A stretch of 64,000 nt of DNA from Rhizobium sp. NXC24 (GCF_002944315.1 NZ_CP024314.1:1240001-1304000); one strand, 5' to 3'. Numbered from the stretch's first letter, positions 33,216 to 42,635 are shown. Program-made: numbers and translations. Notes: generated from the sequence alone by a model not told the origin.

Positions 33216-34550
33216 ATGACCGATTTCAAGAAAGCGCCGACCGCTTCGAATGTGGCTGCAGATTCCGCAATGCTTGACCGTCGTCACTTCCTGCTCGGAG
33301 CCGCGGGTGCGGCTACCCTCGGCATCGCATCGGGTCTTGGAATGCGCACAGCGCGCGCTGCCAATCGTACGGAGATCAGCTTTGCCAGTGCCAGTTTCTT
33401 CGGCAAGGAAGGTATCGGCGATCTCGTTAAGGCCTATAACGAGTCGCAGGACCGGATCATGGTCAAATTCATCGAACTTCCGCCGCCAAGTTCGTCGACC
33501 GAAGTCTATCAGGGCCTGATCCAGCAGCTCGCGCGTCGCAACGGAACGCCCGATGTCTTCAGCCAGGACGTGATCTGGATCGCCGGCTTTGCGGCGGCAG
33601 GCTGGGCGCTACCGCTCGATGAATATTTCCCGAAGGAGAAGCGCGCCGATTATTTCCCCGGAACGGTCGCCGCCTGCACTTACAACGAAAAGCTGACCGC
33701 GCTTCCATGGTTCGTCGATTCCGGCATGTTCTACTACCGCAAGGATCTCGTGGAAAAGCATGGCGGCAAGGTTCCCGAAACCTGGGACGACATGGCAACC
33801 ATGGCGGCTGCGGCCCAGAAGGCCGGCGACGCCAAGTTCGGCTATCTCTGGCAAGGCAAGCAGGCCGAGGTGCTGATCTGCGATGCCGTGGAAGTCATCA
33901 CCTCGAATGGCGGCTCCATCCTGGCAGCCGACGGCAAATCGTCTGTTATCGGCGAGAAGGCAGCGGTCGAGGCAATCCAGTTCCTCTACGACACGATCAA
34001 CAAGACGAAGATCAGCCCGCAGAACGTTCTCTCCTGGGATGAAGAGCCTTCGCGTCAGCCCTTCACTTCAGGCGAAGCGATGTTCATGCGCAACTGGTCT
34101 TATGTCTATCCGATCGCGCAGGATCCAAAAGCTTCGCACATCGTTGATAAGGTCGCGGTTGCGCCCCTGCCCCATTTTGCCGGCGGAAAAAGTGCTGCGT
34201 GCCTCGGCGGCTATCAGCTTGGCGTCAACGCCAATTCCAAGAAGCGGGAAGCGGCGATCGAGTTCCTGACCTGGATGTCGTCTCCGGAAACCCAGACGCG
34301 TCTTGCTTTGAATTTCGGGCTTGCGCCCTCGCGCCCTGCCATCTTCGAAAATGCGAAGCTGAAGGCGGAACAGCCGTTCATGGCGAGCCTTCAAAACGTC
34401 TTCACCGGCGCCACACCACGGCCGATTACGCCGCAATATGCCAAGGTGACGCTGGCGCTACAGTCGAGCATTTCCAAGGCCTTGGTCAGCGGCAACGTCC
34501 AGGCTGAGCTCAACGCTGCCGCCGAACAGATCAACAAGATCGTCGCATGA
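33216..34550 (+). CDS. CUT1 sugar ABC transporter substrate-binding protein
   Basis: The 444-residue family 1 (maltose/trehalose-type) binding protein carries a twin-arginine leader: about 20 hydrophilic residues, then DRRHFLLGAAGAATLG and cleavage near ARAANR. The mature part has the family features of ThuE/AglE-like proteins (YQGLIQQLARRNGTPDVFSQD, ALPWFVDSGMFYYRKD). GGGAGGG precedes the ATG at 33216; earlier in-frame ATGs lack sites. First gene of a long operon; ligand unknown. Confidence 0.9.
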   Translation: MTDFKKAPTASNVAADSAMLDRRHFLLGAAGAATLGIASGLGMRTARAANRTEISFASASFFGKEGIGDLVKAYNESQDRIMVKFIELPPPSSSTEVYQGLIQQLARRNGTPDVFSQDVIWIAGFAAAGWALPLDEYFPKEKRADYFPGTVAACTYNEKLTALPWFVDSGMFYYRKDLVEKHGGKVPETWDDMATMAAAAQKAGDAKFGYLWQGKQAEVLICDAVEVITSNGGSILAADGKSSVIGEKAAVEAIQFLYDTINKTKISPQNVLSWDEEPSRQPFTSGEAMFMRNWSYVYPIAQDPKASHIVDKVAVAPLPHFAGGKSAACLGGYQLGVNANSKKREAAIEFLTWMSSPETQTRLALNFGLAPSRPAIFENAKLKAEQPFMASLQNVFTGATPRPITPQYAKVTLALQSSISKALVSGNVQAELNAAAEQINKIVA

Positions 34551-34551
34551 T

Positions 34552-35484
34552 ATGGCCACCGCATTGACGGCCCCCGCCGACAGCAGGATGCAAAGGTCAA
34601 TGGGGGCGCTTCCGAGCGCCCTCTGGCCCTGGCTCCTGCTGTTGCCGGCCTTCCTGTCGCTTGCATCGGTTTCCTTCTATCCGATCATCAATGGCGTCTA
34701 TCTTTCCTTCACCAACCGTTCCCTGATTACGCAGGACAACGATTTCGTCGGCTTTGCCAATTATCTGCAACTCTTGGCGGATCCGCCCTTCTGGAATGCG
34801 TGGTGGCATACGATCTGGTTCACCGCCGCCTCGACCGGGCTCGAGACCCTGATCGGCCTCGCCATGGCGCTAATCCTTTGCGAGACTTTCAGCGGTCGAG
34901 GCATGGTCCGCGCGGCGATGCTTGTCCCCTGGGCAATGCCAACCGTCGTCACCTCGAAAATGTTTGGATGGCTGTTCGACGGCCAGCACGGCATCATCAA
35001 TTTCATCCTGCTCCAGCTCGGTTTGATCGATCAGAATGTGAACTGGTATGGATCGCCCACAACCGCACTGACGACGATTATCCTTGCCGATGTCTGGAAG
35101 ACGACGCCGTTCATGGCGCTCCTCCTGCTGACCGGTCTTCAGACCGTTCCAAAATCGTTGATCGAGGCTGCCCGAATCGATGGCGCCGGAGCCTGGACGA
35201 TCTTCTGGAATATCCGCCTGCCTCTGCTGCTGCCGACCCTGCTCATTGCAGGTCTTTTCAGGGCGCTGGATGCATTTCGCGTTTTCGATCTGGTCTATGT
35301 GCTCACCGGCGGCGGCCCAGCCGATTCCACCGAAACGCTTTCGACGCTGTCCTACAAGGTGCTCTTCTCGACGCTGCAGTTCGGTTACGGTTCGGCCGTT
35401 TCGACCGCGATGTTCATCACCGAAGGCGTGATCGCCCTGGTGTTCTGCCTTTTCCTCGTCAGACAACTGAGGAAGACGACATGA
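34552..35484 (+). CDS. CUT1 sugar ABC transporter permease (MalF type)
   Basis: A 310-residue inner-membrane permease with six predicted helices and the cytoplasmic EAA loop (EAARIDGAGAWTIFWNIRLPLL near residue 205), which docks the ATPase. It starts 1 bp after the binding-protein stop and overlaps the next permease by 4 bp (ATGA). No ATPase gene is in the operon. Confidence 0.9.
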   Translation: MATALTAPADSRMQRSMGALPSALWPWLLLLPAFLSLASVSFYPIINGVYLSFTNRSLITQDNDFVGFANYLQLLADPPFWNAWWHTIWFTAASTGLETLIGLAMALILCETFSGRGMVRAAMLVPWAMPTVVTSKMFGWLFDGQHGIINFILLQLGLIDQNVNWYGSPTTALTTIILADVWKTTPFMALLLLTGLQTVPKSLIEAARIDGAGAWTIFWNIRLPLLLPTLLIAGLFRALDAFRVFDLVYVLTGGGPADSTETLSTLSYKVLFSTLQFGYGSAVSTAMFITEGVIALVFCLFLVRQLRKTT

Positions 35485-36317
35485 ACGGCAGCCGCTCCGT
35501 CTTGCAGCACATCATGATCTATGTTGGCGCGCTTCTCATTCTCGTCTGGTCCGCGGGCCCATTTCTGTGGCAGTTCTCCACCTCGCTCCAGCTTGACAAG
35601 GCACTGACGGAAGGAACGCCGTCGCTCATCCCGAACCCGTTCACGCTGGAGCATTATTACAATGCCTTCGTCGAAAAAGGCCTGCATCATTACGTTCTGA
35701 ACTCGCTCATCGTATCGCTCGCGACCACGGCTCTCTGCCTGATCGTCGGTTCGCTTGCCGCCTTTGCGCTGTCGCGCCTTGACGTGAAGGGGCGATTTGG
35801 AATCCTCATGGTCATCCTGTCGGTCTCGATGTTTCCGCAGATCGCGCTCGTCGGACCGCTCTACCTGATCGCGTCCGAGCTTGGACTTCTGGACACCTAC
35901 AGAGCCTTGATCATCACCTATCTGGCGCTGGGGCTACCGCTCGTAACCTGGGTTCTCTTCGGCTATTTCGAAACGCTCCCGCGCGAAATCGATGAAGCCG
36001 CACGCATGGATGGCGTCGGGGTGATCGGCCTGCTTTGGCACATCATCCTGCCGATGTCGCTCCCAAGTCTCGTGACCACCGGCTTGCTTGCCTTCATCAC
36101 CGCCTGGAACGAGTTTCTGTTCGCACTGGCCTTCACATCAGACAGCGACAGCCAGACGATCCCGGTGGGCATCGCTAATTTCACCAACCAATACTACGTG
36201 CCCTGGGGAGACATCGCCGCCGCTTCAGCGGTCGTCACCGTGCCGCTGATTGTTTTGGTCCTGTTTTTCCAACGCCACATTATCGAAGGCCTGACGCAAG
36301 GCGGAATTAAGGAATGA
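35481..36317 (+). CDS. CUT1 sugar ABC transporter permease (MalG type)
   Basis: The 278-residue partner permease has six helices and an EAA loop (DEAARMDGVGVIGLLWHIILP). The ATG at 35481 overlaps the stop of the first permease. The open frame extends far upstream inside the first permease, but that is only a frame shadow. The C-terminus (HIIEGLTQGGIKE) is typical of MalG-type proteins. Confidence 0.9.
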   Translation: MNGSRSVLQHIMIYVGALLILVWSAGPFLWQFSTSLQLDKALTEGTPSLIPNPFTLEHYYNAFVEKGLHHYVLNSLIVSLATTALCLIVGSLAAFALSRLDVKGRFGILMVILSVSMFPQIALVGPLYLIASELGLLDTYRALIITYLALGLPLVTWVLFGYFETLPREIDEAARMDGVGVIGLLWHIILPMSLPSLVTTGLLAFITAWNEFLFALAFTSDSDSQTIPVGIANFTNQYYVPWGDIAAASAVVTVPLIVLVLFFQRHIIEGLTQGGIKE

Positions 36318-36321
36318 CGAC

Positions 36322-37140
36322 ATGACTAGGGATTTGAAGGTCGGCTGCCAGACGTTCACATGGGAAATGCTCGGTGAAGTCTGGACAGGCACGCCGGACG
36401 ACCTGCTCTCCGCGATTTCCGCCGGCGGTTATGCGGGCATCGAAATCACCGACACGATGATCGGCCGCTACGGCACAAAGCCCAGCGAATTCGCTAGGGC
36501 ATTGCGGGATAACGGGTTGCAGCTCGTCTCCTTCGCCTTCGGCTCCAAAAGCGGTTTCACGGTCGCCGATGCGATGGAAAAGGATCTGGCCACGGCGCAG
36601 CGCTGGATCGACTACGCCGCAGAGTTTCCGGGCGCACTCATATCGATCGGCTCTGCAACCATCGTCTCGGAGGGGCCGCGGGAGGACAAGTTCGCAATCG
36701 CCGCCGAGTTCTACAATCGCGCCGGCGCGCTTGGTAAGGCATCGGGCGTCGAGGTCGCCGTACATCCGAGTTCGCATCACAATACCCTGTTGTTCAACCG
36801 AGCCGACTACGATCAGATCTTTGCGCTGCTTGATCCCGAACTGGTCGGCTGGGTTCCGGATACTGGCCATATCCTGCGAGGACATGACGATATCCTGGAC
36901 ACGATGCGCACCTTCCGGGATCGCATACGCTATCTACACCTCAAGGATGTCGACGCGCAGGACCGATGGGCGATGCTGGGCAAGGGCGTTCTCGAGACGC
37001 CGGCGGTGATCGATCTCGTTTCACAGGGACCGCACTTCAACGGGTGGCTGGTGCTGGAAGAAGAATCCGAGACGGCAGCGGCTGATCCGGCCGCAGCCAT
37101 AAAGGCCAATCGCGAGACGATGCGCACCCACGGCATTTAA
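36322..37140 (+). CDS. Sugar phosphate isomerase/epimerase (xylose-isomerase-like TIM barrel)
   Basis: A 272-residue AP-endonuclease-2-fold protein with metal-binding His/Glu/Asp residues in VAVHPSSHHN, GWVPDTGHI and YLHLKDVD, and a terminal LVLEEES. Family members include inosose dehydratase (IolE), tagatose epimerases and 3-keto-sugar enzymes; the exact reaction is not fixed. AAGGA precedes the ATG. It starts 4 bp after the permease and is followed by a Gfo/Idh dehydrogenase, a frequent pairing in inositol and keto-sugar pathways. Confidence 0.85.
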   Translation: MTRDLKVGCQTFTWEMLGEVWTGTPDDLLSAISAGGYAGIEITDTMIGRYGTKPSEFARALRDNGLQLVSFAFGSKSGFTVADAMEKDLATAQRWIDYAAEFPGALISIGSATIVSEGPREDKFAIAAEFYNRAGALGKASGVEVAVHPSSHHNTLLFNRADYDQIFALLDPELVGWVPDTGHILRGHDDILDTMRTFRDRIRYLHLKDVDAQDRWAMLGKGVLETPAVIDLVSQGPHFNGWLVLEEESETAAADPAAAIKANRETMRTHGI

Positions 37141-37150
37141 GGAAAAGACC

Positions 37151-38227
37151 ATGATCGAAAAAGAAAATCGCCGTCTTCGCGTCGGTGTCCTGGGCTGCGG
37201 GCCGATCGCCCAGTTTGCGCATCTGGAATCCTGCGTGAAGGCTAGGAATGCCGATCTCTACGCGATCTGTGACGCAGCACCCGATCTGCTCGCGCGCATG
37301 GGCGCCACCTATGAACCGCAGAAAATGTTCAGCGACTACGACGCCATGCTGGCCGACCCCGATTTGGAGGCGGTCATCGTCGCTACCTCGGACGCCTACC
37401 ATGTGCCGATGTCCATAAAGGCGCTCGAAGCCGGCAAACACGTACTGTGCGAAAAGCCGATCGGCGTCTCGATCGAGGAAGGCGGGGAGCTTGCCGACGC
37501 CGTCAAACGCTCGGGCAAGATCCTGCAGGTGGGGCACATGAAGCGTTTTGATCCGGCGCTTCAGGCCGCGCGTGACTTCGTTCACAACGATATCGGCCAG
37601 ATCCTTGCGCTGAAGGCATGGTATTGCGATTCAACCCACCGCTACACCAACACCGATGCCGTGCAGCCGCTTCCCATCACCAGCAAGCTTGCGCGCAAAC
37701 CGGCCGGCAATCCGAAAGCCGATCTCAGGCAATATTTCATGCTGGCGCATGGCTCCCACCTGGTCGACACCGCTCGCTTCTTCTGCGGCGATATCGTCGC
37801 CGTGCGCGCGCGCCTGCTGGAACGTGCTGGCGCTTATTGCTGGTTTGTGGAAACCGAATTCGCCAGTGGCGCCCTCGGCCATCTGGACCTCACGGTTGCC
37901 GTTCGCATGGATTGGCACGAGGGTTTCCAGCTCTATGGCGAAAACGGCTCAGTCCTCGCAAAGACCTTCAATCCCTGGTACTTCCGCTCCAGCGAAGTCG
38001 AGATCTTTCATGAGAAAGACGCAACGAGCAGGAAACCTCTTGGTGCGGACGGGCACTTCTTCCGCAGGCAGCTCGAAGGTCTCGCCGATACCGCCCTAAA
38101 TGGCGCACCGATGCGAGGCGCCAATGTCGAGGACGGTATCGCCTCCATCCGCGCGATGGTGGCGGTCGCGCGGTCGGTGGAGACTGGCGAGCGCGTCGAG
38201 CTCGCGGCCGTGACGGGAGCCGTCTGA
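37151..38227 (+). CDS. Gfo/Idh/MocA-family oxidoreductase
   Basis: The 358-residue dehydrogenase has GVLGCGPIAQ at the N-terminus, the CEKPIGV motif near residue 100 and a C-terminal domain with AHGSHLVDTARFF. It lies between two TIM-barrel isomerase-like genes and shares 1 bp with the second one. The set suggests oxidation of a sugar to a keto-sugar or lactone followed by isomerisation, elimination or hydrolysis. Confidence 0.9.
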   Translation: MIEKENRRLRVGVLGCGPIAQFAHLESCVKARNADLYAICDAAPDLLARMGATYEPQKMFSDYDAMLADPDLEAVIVATSDAYHVPMSIKALEAGKHVLCEKPIGVSIEEGGELADAVKRSGKILQVGHMKRFDPALQAARDFVHNDIGQILALKAWYCDSTHRYTNTDAVQPLPITSKLARKPAGNPKADLRQYFMLAHGSHLVDTARFFCGDIVAVRARLLERAGAYCWFVETEFASGALGHLDLTVAVRMDWHEGFQLYGENGSVLAKTFNPWYFRSSEVEIFHEKDATSRKPLGADGHFFRRQLEGLADTALNGAPMRGANVEDGIASIRAMVAVARSVETGERVELAAVTGAV

Positions 38228-39045
38228 TGCAGGTCGGGATCTTCGCCAAGACCTTTCCCGGGACCGATGCTCTCAGCGTCCTGTCCGCGGTGCGCGACAG
38301 CGGCTATGCGACCACACAGTTCAATCTCGCCTGCTGTGGGCTGCCATCGACGCCCGACACCGTTCCCGAGCCGGTCGTAGCAACTATCCGCGGGGCCTCG
38401 GAATCGGCGGGCGTCTCGCTTGCCGCCTTGTCGGGAACCTACAACATGGCACACCCTGACATATTGGTACGACAAAAAGGCCTCAGCCAGCTCGCCGTCA
38501 TCATCGAGACGGCGGCAGCCCTTTCGATCCCGCTCGTCACACTCTGCACCGGCACGCGCCATCCCACCGACCAGTGGGTACATCATCCAGAAAACCGCGA
38601 TCCCACGGCCTGGGCCGACATGGCTGCGGAGATGTCGAAGGCGCTGGCGCTGGCGGAAGACCATGGCGTCGATCTCGGCATCGAACCCGAGCAGGCGAAC
38701 ATCGTAACCTCGGCGGCGGACGCCAAGCGACTGATTGCCGAGATGGGATCGGAAAGGCTGCGTATCGTCCTCGACCCGGCCAATCTTTTCGAAAGCGCCA
38801 CGCCATCGGAAGCACGCGCCATTGTCGAGCGCGCGGTCGAGACTGCGGCCGGACACATCGCCATGGCACATGCCAAGGATCGTTATGCCGACGGACGTTT
38901 TGCCACGGCCGGCCAGGGTATCGTGGACTTTTCCGATTTTGTCGCGCGGCTGAAAGCCGTCGGCTTCCATGGTCCCCTCGTCACGCATGGACTTTCGGCA
39001 GCGGAAGCGCCGCACGTCGCAGCCTTTCTCAAGGAATTGGTTTGA
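38227..39045 (+). CDS. Sugar phosphate isomerase/epimerase (second TIM-barrel protein)
   Basis: The 272-residue xylose-isomerase-like barrel has metal ligands in DLGIEPEQANIV, RIVLDPANLFE and IAMAHAKDRYADG. It is only distantly similar to the one at 36322, so the two probably catalyse different steps. The start codon overlaps the preceding stop (TGATG) and its own stop overlaps the hydrolase start. Confidence 0.85.
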   Translation: MQVGIFAKTFPGTDALSVLSAVRDSGYATTQFNLACCGLPSTPDTVPEPVVATIRGASESAGVSLAALSGTYNMAHPDILVRQKGLSQLAVIIETAAALSIPLVTLCTGTRHPTDQWVHHPENRDPTAWADMAAEMSKALALAEDHGVDLGIEPEQANIVTSAADAKRLIAEMGSERLRIVLDPANLFESATPSEARAIVERAVETAAGHIAMAHAKDRYADGRFATAGQGIVDFSDFVARLKAVGFHGPLVTHGLSAAEAPHVAAFLKELV

Positions 39046-39872
39046 TGGACGAAAGCGCGGCGTTCACGCATGGTGAAGCCAGCTTGGCCGTTTTCGATAG
39101 CGGACAAGGGCTCCCGGTCCTCTTTCAGCACGGCTTGGGCGGCGATGAGGCGCAGGTTGCGCAAACCTTTCCAATCGGAAAGGCGCGGCGCATCACCGTC
39201 GAATGTCGTGGACATGGAGCCTCACCGCTCGGCGACATCAGGCCCTTTTCATTGCGGATGTTTGCCGAGGATGTGCTGGCCGCGGCGACGGATCGCGGGT
39301 TCGAGCGCTTTGTCGCCGGCGGCATTTCCATGGGGGCGGCAATTGCCCTCCGCCTCGCTCACCACTATCCGGATCGCGTCGCAGCCCTCGTTCTTGTCCG
39401 TCCCGCCTGGACCTTTACCGCCGCACCCGACAATCTGGAGCCGGTCCGAACCGTCGCGGCCTTGCTTGGTTCGCATCCGATCGCAGAAGCGAAGGAACGC
39501 TTCGCCGGTTCGGAGATCGGCATGCGCATACGTGCGAACGCCCCCGATAATTTTGCCTCCCTGCTCGGCTATTTCGACCGGCCGAATGCGGTCGCTTTCG
39601 CATCTGTGCTGGCCGACATCGCGGCTGACGGCACGGGCGTGACTGAGGCAGAGACCGCCGCCCTCACAATTCCTACCCTCGTCATCGGCAACGAACAGGA
39701 CGCGATCCATCCGCTCGCCTGCGCGCGGACGCTCGCTGACACCATCCCCGGCGCCAGCTTTGTCGAAGTCACCTCCAAGCCGGCCGACAAGGCACGGCAT
39801 TTCGCTGAAGTTCAGGACGCTATCGTCACCTTCCTCGCATCCAAGACCATCCGGAGCCTCTTTCCATCATGA
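39045..39872 (+). CDS. Alpha/beta hydrolase (lactonase/esterase-like)
   Basis: A 275-residue alpha/beta hydrolase with VLFQHGLGGDE (oxyanion), ISMGAA (nucleophile Ser), VIGNEQDAIHP (acid) and KARHF (His). It resembles 3-oxoadipate enol-lactonase-type hydrolases. Within a sugar-oxidising operon, opening of a sugar lactone is a reasonable guess. Coupled by overlap on both sides (TGATG before, ATGA after). Confidence 0.85.
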   Translation: MDESAAFTHGEASLAVFDSGQGLPVLFQHGLGGDEAQVAQTFPIGKARRITVECRGHGASPLGDIRPFSLRMFAEDVLAAATDRGFERFVAGGISMGAAIALRLAHHYPDRVAALVLVRPAWTFTAAPDNLEPVRTVAALLGSHPIAEAKERFAGSEIGMRIRANAPDNFASLLGYFDRPNAVAFASVLADIAADGTGVTEAETAALTIPTLVIGNEQDAIHPLACARTLADTIPGASFVEVTSKPADKARHFAEVQDAIVTFLASKTIRSLFPS

Positions 39873-40594
39873 CACTCAAGACCCTTTCTGGCCCCGCGGC
39901 CATAGCAGCGCTCCCCCGCAACCGGCTACTGGGCGAATTCTCGCTGTGGTCGGCTGATCTTGCCAACATGGAGGCCGATCTCCGGCGCATAGAGCCCTAT
40001 GCCGACCTGCATCATATCGACGTCGCCGATGCGCGTTTTACGCCGGGATTCCTTTTCTTTCCGGATTTCGTCGCGCGCATTGCGAAGGCAACCGCCAGGC
40101 CGATCCATGTTCATCTGATGGTCGAGGCCGAAATCGTCGAGGAGCAGACGCGCCAATTCATCGAAGCGGGTGCGGATCTTATCAGCGTTCACGCCGAAAA
40201 CGGCGAAGCCGGGTTACGCGCCATTGCGCTGGTAAAGAAACTGGGCGCCGGGGCCGGCGTCGTCCTGCGATTGGAGACCCCCGTTTCAGCGATCCGGCCG
40301 TTCATCGACCATGTCGCCTTCGTGACCCTGCTTGGCACATCGATTGGCGTCAAAGGCCAAAGCCTTTCCGAGAAGGCCTGCGATCGGCTGGTCGAGGCGC
40401 GCTCGCTGCTGAAACAGTCCGGCCGGGAGGATCAGGTGATCTTGGCGGCCGATGGCGGTATTCGCGAACAAACCGTGCCGCTCCTGCGTGCCGCCGGAGC
40501 ACAAACGGTCGTCCTCGGATCGCTGGCCTTCGGTGACAAGAACCTGGGCGACCGGATGGCTTGGCTCCATGGATTGGAGAGCCGCGTTTCGTGA
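39869..40594 (+). CDS. Ribulose-phosphate / allulose-phosphate 3-epimerase-like protein
   Basis: The 241-residue (beta/alpha)8 protein keeps the metal and acid/base residues of the RPE/AlsE family: HHIDVADARF, VHLMV and LAADGGI. The usual TVxPGFGGQ phosphate loop is changed to TLLGTSIGVKGQ, so it is a divergent member and may act on a different phosphosugar. The next gene is a ROK kinase overlapping by 4 bp. An epimerase-ROK pair is also found in E. coli alsE-alsK (allose). Confidence 0.82.
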   Translation: MTLKTLSGPAAIAALPRNRLLGEFSLWSADLANMEADLRRIEPYADLHHIDVADARFTPGFLFFPDFVARIAKATARPIHVHLMVEAEIVEEQTRQFIEAGADLISVHAENGEAGLRAIALVKKLGAGAGVVLRLETPVSAIRPFIDHVAFVTLLGTSIGVKGQSLSEKACDRLVEARSLLKQSGREDQVILAADGGIREQTVPLLRAAGAQTVVLGSLAFGDKNLGDRMAWLHGLESRVS

Positions 40595-41574
40595 AAAAGG
40601 TTGCCCTTGCATTTGATCTCGGTGGAACGGAGCTTCGCGCTGCGCTGGTGGATAGCGAGGGGAGCCTCCTGTCATTCTCCGCTGTGCCGACGCATGCGGC
40701 GGGAGGACCGTCCGCGGTCATCCAGCAGATCGAGCTACTGGCAGCCACGGCGCTGGCGGAAACGCCTGATCTCCTTCCCGTTGGGATCGGGATTGGCGCC
40801 CCCGGGCCTCTCGATCCGGAAGCCGGCATCGTCATTGCTCCGCCGACGCTCGCTGGGTGGTACGAGGTTCCACTAGCAGACATTCTCTCTAGCCGGTTTC
40901 AACTGCCGGTCCGGCTTGAAAATGATGCGAACGCGGCCGCACTTGGCGAATGGCGATACGGCGCCGGCCGCGGCGCGCGATCCATGGTCTTCGTCACGGT
41001 GTCGACCGGCATCGGCGGCGGCGTGATCGTTGACGGGCGAACCTTGCATGGCAGGCGCGGCCTGGCTGGGGAAATCGGCCACATGACGATCACCAACGAA
41101 GGCGAACGCTGCTTTTGCGGTGCGATCGGTTGTTTTGAAGCCGTAGCCTCGGGAACGGCCCTTGGCAGGCGGGCAACGGCGCGGACCCGCCAATCCGACG
41201 GTTCGATGCTGCGCAACCTATCGGCTAATGCCGAAGTGACCGGGCGCCATGTTGTCGACGCCGCGCGAGATGGCGACATACTTGCGCTGGAACTGCTGAG
41301 TGCGGAGGCTCGCTGGCTGGGGATCGGTTTCACCAATCTGCTCCACCTCTACTCCCCGGACATTCTGGTGATGGGCGGCGGGATATCTCACGGTTTCGAT
41401 CTCCTGCACGACACCATTGCGGCGACAGTTCACGATCGCGCCATGCCGGCCTATCGCGACGTGCCGATCGTCCCCGCGCAACTCGGGCGTCACGCAGGCC
41501 TGATCGGAGCGGCCAGCCTCATCCTGGGAGATGATACGAAAACCGACCCTGCGCCATCGGCTAGCGAGAGCTGA
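40591..41574 (+). CDS. ROK-family sugar kinase
   Basis: The 327-residue kinase has LAFDLGGTELRAALVD, LENDANAAALGEW (catalytic Asp) and the zinc motif CFCGAIGCFE. The start is GTG at 40591, overlapping the epimerase stop (GTGA), which places the Gly-rich ATP loop near residue 10 as usual; an in-frame ATG upstream lies inside the epimerase gene. It probably phosphorylates the imported sugar or a pathway intermediate, comparable to AlsK. Confidence 0.9.
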   Translation: MKKVALAFDLGGTELRAALVDSEGSLLSFSAVPTHAAGGPSAVIQQIELLAATALAETPDLLPVGIGIGAPGPLDPEAGIVIAPPTLAGWYEVPLADILSSRFQLPVRLENDANAAALGEWRYGAGRGARSMVFVTVSTGIGGGVIVDGRTLHGRRGLAGEIGHMTITNEGERCFCGAIGCFEAVASGTALGRRATARTRQSDGSMLRNLSANAEVTGRHVVDAARDGDILALELLSAEARWLGIGFTNLLHLYSPDILVMGGGISHGFDLLHDTIAATVHDRAMPAYRDVPIVPAQLGRHAGLIGAASLILGDDTKTDPAPSASES

Positions 41575-41672
41575 TCTCAAGCGCAGCGGTGCCTGCCGGA
41601 TTCCGCGTTTTCTCACCAGTCATCACAGATTTTTTCGTGAGCCAATATGGGGTGCGCGATTCTGACTATACA

Positions 41673-41686
41673 ACTAACATGTTAGT
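41673..41686. promoter_or_regulatory. 14-bp perfect palindrome, candidate GntR/FCD operator
   Basis: ACTAACATGTTAGT, followed 2 bases later by a GTAC-N5-GTAC repeat, in the 149-bp gap before the DapA-family gene. It lies 38 bp before the TTG start, a natural place for a repressor site. The GntR/FCD gene two genes on is the obvious candidate regulator. Confidence 0.5.
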
Positions 41687-41723
41687 ACTGTATGTACTGA
41701 CAGCACATCTGGAGGAATGGAAC

Positions 41724-42608
41724 TTGTCTCGCAAATTCGGTCTGTCAGTCGCGCTCACGACGCCCTTCGATACCAACGGCGATATCGCGATCGGCCCCAT
41801 GATCAAGCAGGCCGAGACGAGCCTTGCGTCGGGATGCTCGAGCCTCACGCTGTTCGGCACCACCGGCGAGGGCTCCTCCATCGGGACGCAGGAGCGCGAA
41901 GAGGTGCTCGACGCTTTCCTGGATGTGGGGATTGCTCCGAACCAGATTATCGTGGGCGTCATGGCGGATTCGGTCGAAAATGCCGCCGCGCAAGCATCAT
42001 TTGCGCTTACGAAAGGCGTACGCAATATCCTGCTAGCGCCACCTTTCTATTTCAAGAATGTCAGCGACGAAGGACTGTTTCGCTGGTTCTCAGCCGTATT
42101 CGCGCGGCTGGCGGGCAAAGCGCGCGACATCATCGTCTATAACATTCCCTCCATCACCATGGTGCCGCTCTCCGTGGCGCTGATTGGCAGGCTGCGCAGC
42201 GCCTTTCCCGGCATTGTCGTTGGGGTCAAGGACTCCTCCGGCGATTGGCCGTTCACGGAGTCGCTATTGAAGGCGCATGGCGATCTCATCATCCTGATCG
42301 GCGATGAACGGCACCTCGCCAGGGGCGTTCGGTTGGGCGGCCAGGGGGCGATTTCCGGGATGGCAAATTTCGTCCCCCGTGAAATCCGGCTGATGGCTGA
42401 AGAGGGAAAGGATGATCCGCGCGTCGTGGATTTTGTTCCGGAGCTGCTGAAATTTCCGGTGACTGCGGCCGTCAAAGTTATGGTAGCACAACTCTCCGGG
42501 GATGAAATCTGGCTTGCTGTTCGCCCGCCGCTCGTTTCAATATCCGACGAAGGACAGAAACATCTTGCCGGCGCGTTCAATGCGCTTTTCAGATCCAAGG
42601 CGGCTTAA
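41724..42608 (+). CDS. DapA-family (dihydrodipicolinate synthase/N-acetylneuraminate lyase) aldolase, TTG start
   Basis: A 294-residue class I lyase/synthase with FGTTGEGSS (44-52), Tyr in IIVYNIPS (Y139) and the Schiff-base Lys in VGVKDSSGD (K169). The TTG at 41724 is preceded by GGAGGA with a 7-base gap, and the protein then begins at the usual place for the family. The longer frame upstream crosses the operator region and is not credible. Members act on 2-keto-3-deoxy acids, pyruvate adducts or sugar-acid dehydrations; a 2-keto-3-deoxy sugar acid fits this operon. Confidence 0.85.
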   Translation: MSRKFGLSVALTTPFDTNGDIAIGPMIKQAETSLASGCSSLTLFGTTGEGSSIGTQEREEVLDAFLDVGIAPNQIIVGVMADSVENAAAQASFALTKGVRNILLAPPFYFKNVSDEGLFRWFSAVFARLAGKARDIIVYNIPSITMVPLSVALIGRLRSAFPGIVVGVKDSSGDWPFTESLLKAHGDLIILIGDERHLARGVRLGGQGAISGMANFVPREIRLMAEEGKDDPRVVDFVPELLKFPVTAAVKVMVAQLSGDEIWLAVRPPLVSISDEGQKHLAGAFNALFRSKAA

Positions 42609-42635
42609 GCGGACCGGAGAGGGAGAGAGGGACGA

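Noticed and set aside
34800..35480. N-terminal extension of the second CUT1 permease to about 505 residues
   Set aside because: The extra part is the first permease gene read out of frame; the true start at 35481 overlaps its stop.
38574..39044. N-terminal extension of the alpha/beta hydrolase to 432 residues
   Set aside because: It reads through the isomerase gene out of frame; TGATG at 39043 marks the coupled start.
33216..42608. Trehalose thu operon or E. coli-type allose operon
   Set aside because: The thu operon needs ThuK, ThuA and ThuB; the als operon uses a CUT2 importer. Only parts resemble either.
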